Below are positions 8,005 through 15,527 of a DNA stretch of 64,000 bases, piece by piece (the stretch's first letter is position 1; every line of letters begins with the position of its first letter). The stretch covers positions 682,001 through 746,000 of the forward strand of contig NZ_JAAGWZ010000001.1 of the NCBI RefSeq assembly GCF_010686725.1, written 5' to 3'. Source of the DNA: Galbitalea soli. GTDB lineage: Bacteria; Actinomycetota; Actinomycetes; Actinomycetales; Microbacteriaceae. Below the pieces are notes generated by a model that saw only the letters and a list, made by a program, of their open reading frames with translations, was not told the origin of the DNA and ran no database searches. The position numbers and the translations under genes are program-made.

Positions 8005-9321
8005 TCAGGCCGCGGGCCCGGCGACGAGCGTCACGGTCGCGGTGTGAGCCGCCCCCTTCGCGTCCGTCCAGGCGATGGTCACCCGATCGCCGACGTGGTG
8101 AGCCGCGATCGCGCTGCTGAGCGCGCTCTGCGTGGAGACCGCGGTCCCATCCACCGCGGTGATCGTGCTGCCGGCGGTGATTCCCGCGCGGGCGGCCGGC
8201 ATGCCGGCGAAGACGCTGCTGACGGGCACTCCCGCGACGGTCGATGTCGCTGTGGTCGCGATCTCGACTCCCAGGAAGGCCGGGTATCCGATGCGAACCG
8301 TGCTCGAGGCGGTGCCCGACTCGATCTGGTCGGCGATCCGGAGCGCCTTGTCGATGTTGATCGCGTATCCCGTGACGGCGGAGCTCCCCGAGGACGCGGC
8401 CGTGATGATGCCGATCACGTCGCCCGACGAGTCCCGCAGCGGACCACCGGAGTCACCGGAGACGACGTCGGAGCTCACCTCGATGAGTCCGGACAGGCTC
8501 TCGCCGGTCTCCGAGAAGTCACTCTGCACGGTGAGGCTCTGGTTGACGGCCTCGACCGTGCCCTTCGCGGTGACCAGATCCCCGGTCCCCTCGGCGTTGC
8601 CCACCGAATACACCGCTGCCCCCGCCTTCACCGACGACGACGCGTCGAAGGTCACCGGGGTCAGTCCTGACGCACCGGACAGCTTCAGCACCGCGACGTC
8701 ATCCGTCGCATCCGTGCCGACGACGGTCGCCCGGTAGCTCTTTCCCGTCGACTCGACGGTGACCGTGATTCTCGTGGCCTGCTGCACGACGTGGTTGTTG
8801 GTGAGGATGAGCCCGTTGGACGACATGATCATGCCGGTGCCGGCGGCCCGCTCCTGGCTGTCGTAGTTGAGTACGGTGTCGATCGTCACGACCCCGACCT
8901 TCTCCGCCGCGGTGGAGGCCGTCGCGGCGGAGACGGAGGCACCCGTCCCGGAGCTCGACGAACCGCCCGATATTCCGCCGCCGAACGCCGCTCCGCCGCG
9001 ACCGCTGAAGCCGTTGCCGTTGGGATCACTGAACGAGCCGTAGCCCGACCCGCGCTGCGTGCCGACCCCGCCGCTCGTGGACTGCGACGACGTCGTGCTC
9101 GCGGCGGGTTCCGTCAGCACCGCGATGGCGGCGGTACCGAGACCGCCGATGCAGACGACGGAGGCCGTCGCCACGACGATCGCGAGAACGGGCCCGCGTC
9201 GACTCTTGCGTGCGATCGGAATCCCGGCATCGCTCCCGTCCTCGGGTGTCGGCGCGGCGCTGAAGGCGGGCGCGGCGGTCGGCGCGTCGTCGGTCGGCTG
9301 CGGCTCGTTGTCCTGATTCAT
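8005..9321 (-). CDS. HtrA/DegP-like S1C serine protease with PDZ domain
   Basis: A 438-residue membrane-anchored protease. A cytoplasmic acidic Pro-rich N-terminus is followed by one membrane segment (about residues 44-69), then a Gly/Ser-rich linker (80-128). The extracytoplasmic trypsin-like domain has its catalytic triad intact: His177 (TNNHVV), Asp208 (DDVAVLK) and Ser291 (SGDSGGPL). A PDZ domain occupies the last 100 residues. This is the usual architecture of actinobacterial HtrA proteases, which act in extracytoplasmic protein quality control. The ribosome-binding site is GAGGAA. It lies downstream of the flavin oxidoreductase pair on the same strand. Confidence 0.93.
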   Translation of the reverse strand: MNQDNEPQPTDDAPTAAPAFSAAPTPEDGSDAGIPIARKSRRGPVLAIVVATASVVCIGGLGTAAIAVLTEPAASTTSSQSTSGGVGTQRGSGYGSFSDPNGNGFSGRGGAAFGGGISGGSSSSGTGASVSAATASTAAEKVGVVTIDTVLNYDSQERAAGTGMIMSSNGLILTNNHVVQQATRITVTVESTGKSYRATVVGTDATDDVAVLKLSGASGLTPVTFDASSSVKAGAAVYSVGNAEGTGDLVTAKGTVEAVNQSLTVQSDFSETGESLSGLIEVSSDVVSGDSGGPLRDSSGDVIGIITAASSGSSAVTGYAINIDKALRIADQIESGTASSTVRIGYPAFLGVEIATTATSTVAGVPVSSVFAGMPAARAGITAGSTITAVDGTAVSTQSALSSAIAAHHVGDRVTIAWTDAKGAAHTATVTLVAGPAA

Positions 9322-9437
9322 GGCGAGTTCCTCACGGTGGTGATTCTGGCGTTGGTGCCACTCTCGAACCCCAAGCTGGGGGAACTCTATGACCAGACGA
9401 AGACTCTGCTGCCGGTCATCCGTGAGCCCGCTCTGGA

Positions 9438-10052
9438 CTATCCGGCCGGGTTGAATCCGGCGGGGAGGGCGAAGGGGTCGAGCACTCGGGATGACCGCCC
9501 CGACTCCGCCACAGAGGCCGCCAGCTCCCCCGCCGCCCGCTCGACTCGCTCGGTGAGCCCCGACGCACCCGGCGCGGACCCCGCGCCCCAGTCGCTCGAC
9601 GCCGCGTAGACGGCGGTGGGCATCACCACGGCGTGCAGATAGGCGAACAGCGGTCGGATCGCGTAGTCGAGCGCGAGCGAGTGCCGTTCGGTGCCACCCG
9701 TCGCCGCGATCAGTACCGGCAGGTCCGTCAGCGCGGTCGGGTCGATCACATCGATGAACGACTTGAAGAGTCCGCTGTAGCTCGTGGTGAAGATGGGCGT
9801 CACCGCGATCAGCCCATCGGAGGCCGCGATGGAGTCGATCGCCCGCTCCAGAGCCGGACTCGGGAACCCCGTCAGGAGGTTGTTGGTCACGTCGTGGGCG
9901 AGCTCACGCACATCGATGACCTCCACCGAGGTCTCGACACCCGTCTCGGCGAGGCGCCCGACGACGGCAGCCGACAGGCGATCGGCCAGCAGCCGCGTCG
10001 ATGACGGCTGGCTGAGTCCCGCGGTCAGGACGGCGAGGGTGCGCTGCGTCAT
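9438..10052 (-). CDS. NAD(P)H-dependent FMN reductase (CE1759-type)
   Basis: A 204-residue flavodoxin-like protein. The N-terminal phosphate-binding loop LSQPSSTRLLADRL and the downstream VTPIFTTSYSGLFKSFIDVI segment (flavin-binding loop, typical of NADPH-dependent FMN reductases) are visible. It would supply reduced FMN to the luciferase-like monooxygenase, whose stop codon overlaps its start by 4 bp, so the pair is translationally coupled. The pairing matches the CE1758/CE1759 two-component families of Actinobacteria. No substrate-specific information can be read. Confidence 0.88.
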   Translation of the reverse strand: MTQRTLAVLTAGLSQPSSTRLLADRLSAAVVGRLAETGVETSVEVIDVRELAHDVTNNLLTGFPSPALERAIDSIAASDGLIAVTPIFTTSYSGLFKSFIDVIDPTALTDLPVLIAATGGTERHSLALDYAIRPLFAYLHAVVMPTAVYAASSDWGAGSAPGASGLTERVERAAGELAASVAESGRSSRVLDPFALPAGFNPAG

Positions 10053-11152
10053 GAGAGCACCTCCTCGCGGGCCTCGGCCGCGCGGGCCGCGGCCAGGAGG
10101 GACGCGTGCGTCGGGCCGTCGGGCACGTGCTCGGGGCGGTTCGTGGCGAACTCCTTCCGGAGCACGGGAACCACCTCCTCGCCGAGAATGTCGAGCTGCT
10201 CGAGCACGGTCTTGAGCGGGAGCCCGGCGTGGTCCATGAGGAACAGCTGGCGCTGATAGTCGCCGAAGTGCTCGCGCATCGAGGCGTAGCGGTCGATCAC
10301 CTGCTGCGGGCTGCCCACGGTCAGCGGGGTCTGCTCGGTGAAGTCCTCCAGTGAGGGGCCGTGGCCGTAGACCGGAGCGTTGTCGAAGTAGGGGCGGAAC
10401 TCGTCGATCGCATCCTGCGAGTTGCGGCGCATGAAGGCCTGCCCGCCGAGACCCACGATCGCCTGATCGGCCGTACCGTGCCCGTAGTGCTCGAAGCGCT
10501 GCCGGTAGTAGCCGATGAGCCTCATGTAATGCTCCTTCGGCCAGAAGATGTTGTTGGCGAAGAAGCCGTCTCCGTAATAGGCCGCCTGTTCGGCGATCTC
10601 GGGCGAGCGGATGCTGCCGTGCCAGACGAAGGGCGGCACGCCGTCGAGCGGACGCGGCGTGGATTGGAAACCCTGCAGCGGAGTGCGGTACTTACCCTGC
10701 CAGTCGACGTAGTCCTCGCGCCACAGGCGGTGCAGCAGAGCGTAGTTCTCGATGGCCAGCGGGATGCCGTCGCGGATGTCCTTCCCGAACCAGGGGTACA
10801 CCGGGCCGGTGTTGCCGCGCCCCATCATCACGTCGGTGCGCCCGTTCGAGAGGTGCTGGAGCATCGCGAAGTCCTCCGCGATCTTCACGGGGTCGTTGGT
10901 GGTGATCAGGGTGGTGCTGGTCGAGAGCAGGATGCGGTCGGTCTGCGCCGCGATGTAGGCGAGGGTCGTCGTCGGGCTCGAGGAGAAGAAGGGCGGGTTG
11001 TGATGCTCCCCCAGCGCGAAGACATCCAGACCGACCTCCTCCGCCTTCTTCGCGATCGCGACGGTCGCCATGATGCGCTCGTGCTCGGTCGGGGTCTGGT
11101 GGGTCGTCGGGTCGGTGGTGATATCGCTGACCGTGAAGATACCGAATTGCAT
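10049..11152 (-). CDS. LLM class flavin-dependent oxidoreductase (CE1758-type)
   Basis: A 367-residue bacterial-luciferase-like monooxygenase with a TIM-barrel fold that uses reduced flavin and O2. Family features include MQFGIFTVSD at the N-terminus, LGEHHNPPFFSSSP, and the MMGRGNTGPVYPWFG flavin-contact region. It is the first gene of a two-gene operon with the FMN reductase. The ATG at 11152 is preceded by AGGAGC. A short palindrome at 11184-11195 upstream may be an operator. The oxidised substrate is unknown. Confidence 0.92.
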   Translation of the reverse strand: MQFGIFTVSDITTDPTTHQTPTEHERIMATVAIAKKAEEVGLDVFALGEHHNPPFFSSSPTTTLAYIAAQTDRILLSTSTTLITTNDPVKIAEDFAMLQHLSNGRTDVMMGRGNTGPVYPWFGKDIRDGIPLAIENYALLHRLWREDYVDWQGKYRTPLQGFQSTPRPLDGVPPFVWHGSIRSPEIAEQAAYYGDGFFANNIFWPKEHYMRLIGYYRQRFEHYGHGTADQAIVGLGGQAFMRRNSQDAIDEFRPYFDNAPVYGHGPSLEDFTEQTPLTVGSPQQVIDRYASMREHFGDYQRQLFLMDHAGLPLKTVLEQLDILGEEVVPVLRKEFATNRPEHVPDGPTHASLLAAARAAEAREEVLS

Positions 11153-11313
11153 CTCGTGCTCCTGGTGAGTGCTCGGACTTTCAATGCGTTTGCATGAATA
11201 TGGACGTCAACGCGGCCACCTCGGGATCTATTCCCGAGGGATGGCGGCGGCATCGCTGCGGTGCTAGCGTCGTCAGCGAGGGAACCCGAACCCTCAGAAA
11301 AGGGACCACACCC
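11153..11313. promoter_or_regulatory. Divergent regulatory region with ATGC-N4-GCAT palindrome
   Basis: At 11184-11195 an inverted repeat ATGC(GTTT)GCAT lies about 35 bp upstream of the monooxygenase start and is a candidate repressor site. On the plus strand an extended -10 (TGC TAGCGT, hexamer at 11265-11270) points toward a small ORF. Apart from these and that ORF, the 333 bases between 11153 and 11486 hold nothing I can identify. Confidence 0.3.
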
Positions 11314-11472
11314 ATGGTTCGAACCACTGATCCGCGCGCCCGAGCGCGGAAGATGGCCGCGCTCGCCGCCCACGCCGCGAGCGCCGCCACCCAGACCATC
11401 GTCGCCGTCATGCCTGCGGCGCCCCCTCGAGATCAGCGCGCTCGAGATCCGCGCGTGACCGCGCGACACTGA
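11314..11472 (+). CDS. Possible small basic protein (52 aa)
   Basis: A 52-codon reading frame begins MVRTTDPRARARKMAAL, continues with an Ala-rich stretch and ends in an Arg-rich tail. Supporting signals are an AAAGGGA ribosome-binding site 8 nt before the ATG and an extended -10 at 11265-11270 giving a leader of about 37 nt. Against it are the lack of any recognisable family and the ease with which Ala/Arg-rich frames arise in high-GC DNA. No function is proposed. Confidence 0.3.
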   Translation: MVRTTDPRARARKMAALAAHAASAATQTIVAVMPAAPPRDQRARDPRVTARH

Positions 11473-11486
11473 CGTCGCCGCGGCCG

Positions 11487-11669
11487 CTAGTCTCGCGACC
11501 TCTTGGGCAGGGTGCGGTTCAGAAGCACCACGATCACGATCGCGACGAACACGAGGATCGCCGCTTTCACCGCGAAGGCGAGCGCCTGCAGTACGAAGGT
11601 CAACAGCAGGAGCACCGCGATCAGGACGACGATCGACCAGATGAAAGTGGTGCGGGTGCGGCGGTTCAT
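11487..11669 (-). CDS. Small single- or double-spanning membrane protein
   Basis: A 60-residue protein with a basic N-terminus (MNRRTRTTF), almost continuous hydrophobic sequence from residue 9 to 50, and a basic C-terminal tail (RTLPKRSRD). The hydrophobic stretch can hold one long or two tight membrane helices. The ATG at 11669 is used. It belongs to no family I recognise. It is convergent with the possible small ORF at 11314-11472. Confidence 0.65.
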   Translation of the reverse strand: MNRRTRTTFIWSIVVLIAVLLLLTFVLQALAFAVKAAILVFVAIVIVVLLNRTLPKRSRD

Positions 11670-11719
11670 CGCCCTAGTCTGCCATGGCGGACGGGGCGGT
11701 CCCGCTCGCCGGCCGGGTC

Positions 11720-12160
11720 TCAGCGCGTGAGACCCATCAACAGGGTCAGTCGCAGTCCGCGCTTCGTCGCCGTCACTTCAGCGGGGATGCGCGGCGGCTT
11801 GCCCTCGCCTTCGAGCCGTGCCATCGCCTCGATGACCGCCGGCTCGAGCCCGCGGGGAACCCAGCCGACGACGCCCGACATGCGGCTGTCGGCGAAGATG
11901 CGCACCGGCATCGCCGCGTCCGTGCGCTCTTCCTCGATCGTGCGGGGCGCGATGAACGACGTCACCTCGGTGCCGGGGGTGAACTTCGCGAGTTCGTCCT
12001 GGTGCGGGTCACTCCCGGCGAGCACGATCGTGATCCGGGCGTTGTTGGGGACGAGGCTGAATCGGTAGTCATCGAGACTGCCCTTACCCGAATCCGCTTT
12101 GGGATACTCCCCTGCGGTGTCACCGCGGCCGAACAGCTTCATCGCCCGATCATCCTTCAC
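11720..12160 (-). CDS. Conserved hypothetical protein
   Basis: A soluble 146-residue protein. The stretch from RITIVLAGSDPHQDELAKF through RIFADSRMSGVVGWVPRG is arranged as alternating strands, and the sequence ends KRGLRLTLLMGLTR. I have seen similar uncharacterised actinobacterial proteins; a HIRAN-like fold is possible but not demonstrated. The start is GTG 12160, preceded at 9 nt by GGGAGG, with TAGACT at 12176-12181 as a plausible -10. The ATG at 12142 (residue 7) is the alternative start but has no good ribosome-binding site. Confidence 0.7.
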   Translation of the reverse strand: MKDDRAMKLFGRGDTAGEYPKADSGKGSLDDYRFSLVPNNARITIVLAGSDPHQDELAKFTPGTEVTSFIAPRTIEEERTDAAMPVRIFADSRMSGVVGWVPRGLEPAVIEAMARLEGEGKPPRIPAEVTATKRGLRLTLLMGLTR

Positions 12161-12235
12161 TCCCCGTGGCCTCCCAGTCTACCGAGGCGGGGCGGTGCGG
12201 CACCCTGCGGGCGGCGCCGCGAGGGTGATCGCTCC

Positions 12236-12625
12236 TCAGTGCGGAGTGGCCACGTGCTGACGTGCCCGGGCCTGACGCCGCTCGGCGCGCTCGCGCCGCC
12301 GAGCCGCCCGGGCCTCGATGAGCACCCGTTCCTGCTCGCGCCGGAGCGGGTTGAGGAAGAGCGAGATCATGCGGATCCCGAATCCGAGCACGGCGACCGG
12401 GATCGACAGCACGAGGAACAACTCGATGGTCCCCGACATCGAGTCGGGCGCGAACACCATCATCTCCGTTCCCTCCATCGCCATCATTCCGTTCCGCCAG
12501 GCCAGGTAGCCGAGGCCGGCGATGACGGCGCTGAGGACGAGCGCGAACAGCAGGAGGCGCGGACCGCGGTGGCGGATTGCGTAGACGATGCCGTCGAGGA
12601 CGACCGACAGAGAGAGCGGCAGCAT
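12236..12625 (-). CDS. Hypothetical membrane protein; true start may be an upstream ATC
   Basis: From the ATG at 12625 this encodes 129 residues with two or three membrane segments (about 1-18, 27-43, 66-90) and a highly basic, coiled-coil-like C-terminus (RREQERVLIEARAARRRER). The frame stays open upstream and reads a plausible N-terminus of 19 more residues (IDAITAPGGFLGAFILLGI), which would complete the first membrane helix. No ATG, GTG or TTG occurs there in frame. A GGAGG lies 5 nt before an in-frame ATC at 12682, with an extended -10 (TGA TAGTTT) at 12722-12727. I recognise no family. Confidence 0.65.
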   Translation of the reverse strand: MLPLSLSVVLDGIVYAIRHRGPRLLLFALVLSAVIAGLGYLAWRNGMMAMEGTEMMVFAPDSMSGTIELFLVLSIPVAVLGFGIRMISLFLNPLRREQERVLIEARAARRRERAERRQARARQHVATPH

Positions 12626-12721
12626 GATTCCGAGCAGGATGAACGCGCCCAGAAAACCCCCTGGTGCAGTGATCGCGTCGATGATGTCCTCCGCTTCCCC
12701 CCGGTAAGAGCACTCGGGGGA

Positions 12722-12727
12722 AAACTA
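12722..12727 (-). promoter_or_regulatory. Extended -10 element upstream of the 12236-12625 gene
   Basis: TAGTTT preceded by TGA reads toward the membrane protein gene. The implied leader of about 33 nt carries GGAGG at its 3' part. Confidence 0.4.
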
Positions 12728-12794
12728 TCAACGAGCTGTAAAGAACACGCTCCCCAGTTGGGGGGTCACTGCGACGGTGGTCGCGGCGAAACCG

Positions 12795-13601
12795 CTACTC
12801 GCCCGGTGCGAACCAGGGCGGAAAGACCGCGAGCTTCGGCGAGTGGGCGGCGCCCGCGAGGATCTCACGGACGCGGGTCCGCGCCTTGTCGTGCGCGACG
12901 CCCACGAGCGTGATGAGCTCGAATGCCACCGAGCCGTGCACGAGCAGCTCGGCATCGAGCAGCCGCTCCTGCTCCGGGTCAGCGCGCAGGGTGCGCAGCA
13001 TCCGCTCCGACTCCTCGCGGGTGACCGCGAATCGGGTGGTGGTAGCGGCGGCGTCGCCGTCGGCCACGGCGACCGAGGGAGTCGCCGACCAGACGGCGTC
13101 GACCGTGGTGACCAGCAGCACGAACTCGGAAGGGTGGTAGGCGGTCGCGGCGGCGCTCAGGCGCGCACTGGGGCGACGGGCGCGCAGGTCATCCCAGACA
13201 TTCGCCGTCGGCGACAGAAAGAACGGCACGAATTCGGCGACCGGCACGTCGGCGGTGACGACCGCGTCACGGCGGCCCTCACGCGTGGATGGCGACGAGA
13301 TGTCGACGGCGGGCGCGAAATCCCACCCGGCCGACTGCGGGGCGAAGATGCTGCCCGAGCGGAGAATGCCCGCGAGGTTGTCGATGTGCGTCAGGTGGAA
13401 GGCGCGCTGCGACGACACATCGTCGCGGAACGGTGCGGCCAGCGAGGTGGCGGGACCGGCACCGGTGGTGCTACGGCGAGCCGACGGGGTGCGCGGCGCG
13501 GCGCGGACTCGAGCCGGAGCCACCGTGGCAGCCGGCGCCGCAGCCGGATAGCAGGAGGCGCACAACCGACCGGTGAGACCGTGGATACATTCGTCGTCCA
13601 A
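12795..13601 (-). CDS. DarT-like (DUF4433) ADP-ribosyltransferase with N-terminal zinc-ribbon-like motif
   Basis: A 268-residue protein from TTG 13601, which has GGAGG 9 nt upstream. From about residue 70 it matches the DarT/DUF4433 pattern: FHLTHIDNLAGILRSG (NAD-binding start), then DISSPSTREGRRDAVV, then VAEFVPFFLSPTANVWDDL. Glu218 in DAELLVHG falls where the catalytic glutamate of DarT enzymes lies. DarT toxins ADP-ribosylate thymidine in single-stranded DNA. The N-terminus has Cys5, His7, Cys14 and Cys17, a likely zinc site, joined by a Pro/Ala/Arg linker. No DarG macrodomain antitoxin is adjacent, so activity as a toxin is uncertain. Confidence 0.8.
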   Translation of the reverse strand: MDDECIHGLTGRLCASCYPAAAPAATVAPARVRAAPRTPSARRSTTGAGPATSLAAPFRDDVSSQRAFHLTHIDNLAGILRSGSIFAPQSAGWDFAPAVDISSPSTREGRRDAVVTADVPVAEFVPFFLSPTANVWDDLRARRPSARLSAAATAYHPSEFVLLVTTVDAVWSATPSVAVADGDAAATTTRFAVTREESERMLRTLRADPEQERLLDAELLVHGSVAFELITLVGVAHDKARTRVREILAGAAHSPKLAVFPPWFAPGE

Positions 13602-13770
13602 GAAACCAGGCCTCCGTGCGTTGCGGGTGTGCGCACCGCCACCGTGGTGACGGCACGACTCAACGTTACGGGGTTCTCGCACGGCCCGCCCCCACTCGCA
13701 CGGAAGAGCTCCTCAGCATTGGGCCCATCGAGCCCCGGCGATGCACGCTCCGGGGCGCACCACCGCACGG

Positions 13771-13802
13771 AAAAGGGCCGCCACCCGTGGGTGACGGCCC
13801 TT
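13771..13802 (-). terminator. Rho-independent terminator of rpsO
   Basis: A 13-bp stem (AAGGGCCGCCACC with GGTGACGGCCCTT, one G-U on the minus strand) with a 4-nt loop is followed by TTTT. It lies 43 bp past the rpsO stop and separates rpsO from the DarT-like gene. Confidence 0.88.
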
Positions 13803-13844
13803 CGTCAAGTTCGACGCGATCTCGATTCGCCGCTGGGTGGAAAC

Positions 13845-14114
13845 CTAGCGGCGGAGGCCGAGACGCTCGATCAGCGAGCGGTAACGCTCGATGTCGATGT
13901 CCTGCAGGTAGCCCAGCAGGCGTCGACGCTGACCGACGAGCAGAAGCAGGCCACGACGTGAGTGGTGGTCGTGCTTGTGCTCCTTGAGGTGCTCGGTCAG
14001 GTCTTTGATGCGACGCGTCAGCATCGCGACCTGGACCTCGGGGGATCCCGTGTCACCTGGGTGGGTAGCGTACTCGTCGATGATCGCCTTCTTGACATCG
14101 GCTTCAAGAGCCAT
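13845..14114 (-). CDS. rpsO: 30S ribosomal protein S15
   Basis: An 89-residue S15, the standard bacterial length. Diagnostic sequence includes [38 protein letters not shown] and the C-terminal [13 protein letters not shown]15 binds 16S rRNA early in 30S assembly. It starts at ATG 14114 with GAGGAGAAAGG upstream and has its own promoter and terminator, so it is monocistronic here. In most relatives it sits between ribF and pnp; here both neighbours have moved away on the same strand. Confidence 0.98.
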   Translation of the reverse strand: MALEADVKKAIIDEYATHPGDTGSPEVQVAMLTRRIKDLTEHLKEHKHDHHSRRGLLLLVGQRRRLLGYLQDIDIERYRSLIERLGLRR

Positions 14115-14205
14115 AGAAGTGATCCCCTTTCTCCTCGTTGCGCGGTGCCCGTGGGCGGGATGCCCGGGCTCTCTTTATCCGCGGCCGTTAGACGGCAACC
14201 TTGAG

Positions 14206-14211
14206 ATTCTA
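14206..14211 (-). promoter_or_regulatory. Extended -10 promoter of rpsO, with structured leader
   Basis: TGC TAGAAT reads toward rpsO, giving a leader of about 85 nt. The leader holds the hairpin GCCGT-CTA-ACGGC and a second stem, GCCCG/CGGGC, a plausible place for S15 autoregulation (inferred). Confidence 0.55.
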
Positions 14212-14241
14212 GCAGAGTGTGACCTCCCGGCCGCGAGACCG

Positions 14242-14247
14242 TAGAGT
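14242..14247 (+). promoter_or_regulatory. -10 element TAGAGT of the MarP-like protease gene
   Basis: TAGAGT lies 31 nt before the start at 14279, with the ribosome-binding site TGGAGG between. It is back to back with the rpsO promoter, the two -10 hexamers being 30 bp apart. Confidence 0.45.
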
Positions 14248-14278
14248 CGAGAGGTACATCCAGTCTGGAGGAATGCGG

Positions 14279-15466
14279 ATGCCCGGCTCGCTCATCGCGG
14301 ACATCGTCGTCCTCGTCCTGCTCATCGGATACCTGGTGAACGGCATCCGCAACGGACTGGTCCGCAGTCTCGCCGGTATCCTCGGCGTCGCTGCCGGCGG
14401 TCTTGCCGCCGTGCTCCTCATCCCGTTCGTCGCCGCCTGGGTACCCGACCCGAACCTCCGCACGATCGCGACGCTGGCGGCGGTGGTCGCGCTCGTCGTC
14501 ATCGGTCACTCTCTGGGTGCGTTCCTGGGCGGCCTGCTCTACCGCCGGGTGCGACGGACCGCTCTCCGCGTGCCCGACCGGGCCCTGGGGGGAATCCTCA
14601 CCACGATCGTGGCAGCACTGGTGGTCTCCATGATCGCCTCGAGCATCGTGTCGTTGGGCATCCCGTTCGTCTCCCAGGCGGTCGCCTCGTCGACGATCGT
14701 GCGAACGATCAACGCACTGACTCCCGACCCGGTGCAGGCGTTTCTCGCGAAGATCCGCTCCTCCACCGTGGACACGAGCCTGCCGCGGATCGCCGAGGCG
14801 TTCGGGGCGCACCCCCGCCAGGAGGACATCCCGAGTGTCAACACCGGGACGGCCGCTCTCGTCGCCGCATCGCGATCGGTGGTGAAGATCACCGGCAACG
14901 CCTACGCCTGCGGCCAGAGCCAGTCCGGCTCCGGATTCGTCGTCAGTCACGACCGCGTCGTGACGAATGCCCACGTGGTGGCCGGCGTGGCTCAACCGCT
15001 CGTCGAGGTGCGCGGCCAGGGGGCGGTGCAGGGCACGATCGTGTACTTCGACCCGGTCGGCGACATCGCGGTGATCGCGGTGAAGGACCTGCCCGCCCCC
15101 GCCCTCCGCCTGGGTGCCAGCCTGGCCGAGGGCGACAAGGCGGTGGCCGACGGCTACCCCTTCGGCGGCCCCTTCGTCACGCTGCCCGCCGGGGTCGCGA
15201 CGGTGGGAACGATCAGCGTGCCGGACATCTACGGAACCTCCTCCCATCCGCGCGAGGTCTACTCCCTCGCCGCCGACATCGAGGAGGGAGACTCGGGCGG
15301 CCCCCTGCTGCACACCGATGGGAGCGTGGGCGGGCTCGTCTTCGCCAAGAGCGCGACCACGAAGAACGTGGGGTACGCGATCACGATGAAGTCGCTGGAG
15401 CCGGTCGCGAAGTCCGCGCCCACGCTCACCGCCGCCGTCTCCTCCGGCCGCTGCACCAAGGGCTGA
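14279..15466 (+). CDS. MarP-like membrane serine protease (CvpA domain plus trypsin-like domain)
   Basis: A 395-residue protein. Residues 1-145 form four predicted membrane helices of the CvpA/colicin V type. A periplasm-facing trypsin-like domain follows with the triad His232 (TNAHVV), Asp262 (VGDIAVIAV) and Ser339 (EGDSGGPL). Cys211 and Cys392 are positioned for the disulphide known in Mycobacterium MarP, a protease needed for acid and oxidative stress resistance. I chose the ATG at 14279 because TGGAGG lies about 7 nt upstream; the ATG at 14273 is too close to it. Expressed divergently from rpsO. Confidence 0.9.
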   Translation: MPGSLIADIVVLVLLIGYLVNGIRNGLVRSLAGILGVAAGGLAAVLLIPFVAAWVPDPNLRTIATLAAVVALVVIGHSLGAFLGGLLYRRVRRTALRVPDRALGGILTTIVAALVVSMIASSIVSLGIPFVSQAVASSTIVRTINALTPDPVQAFLAKIRSSTVDTSLPRIAEAFGAHPRQEDIPSVNTGTAALVAASRSVVKITGNAYACGQSQSGSGFVVSHDRVVTNAHVVAGVAQPLVEVRGQGAVQGTIVYFDPVGDIAVIAVKDLPAPALRLGASLAEGDKAVADGYPFGGPFVTLPAGVATVGTISVPDIYGTSSHPREVYSLAADIEEGDSGGPLLHTDGSVGGLVFAKSATTKNVGYAITMKSLEPVAKSAPTLTAAVSSGRCTKG

Positions 15467-15497
15467 GGCGGAATCGATCCGCGCGCAGACTCCCCTC

Positions 15498-15527
15498 ACT
15501 CAGACTTCCCTGACTCAGACTTCCCTG
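15498..15527. repeat. 15-bp tandem duplication at the 3' end of the hydrolase gene
   Basis: ACTCAGACTTCCCTG occurs twice head to tail and overlaps the last codons and stop of the convergent dienelactone hydrolase gene. Confidence 0.85.

Noticed and set aside
11314-11330. GGTTCGAACC, resembling a tRNA T-arm or LexA box
   Set aside because: No cloverleaf or acceptor stem can be built around it, and it lacks the four-base spacer of an actinobacterial SOS box.
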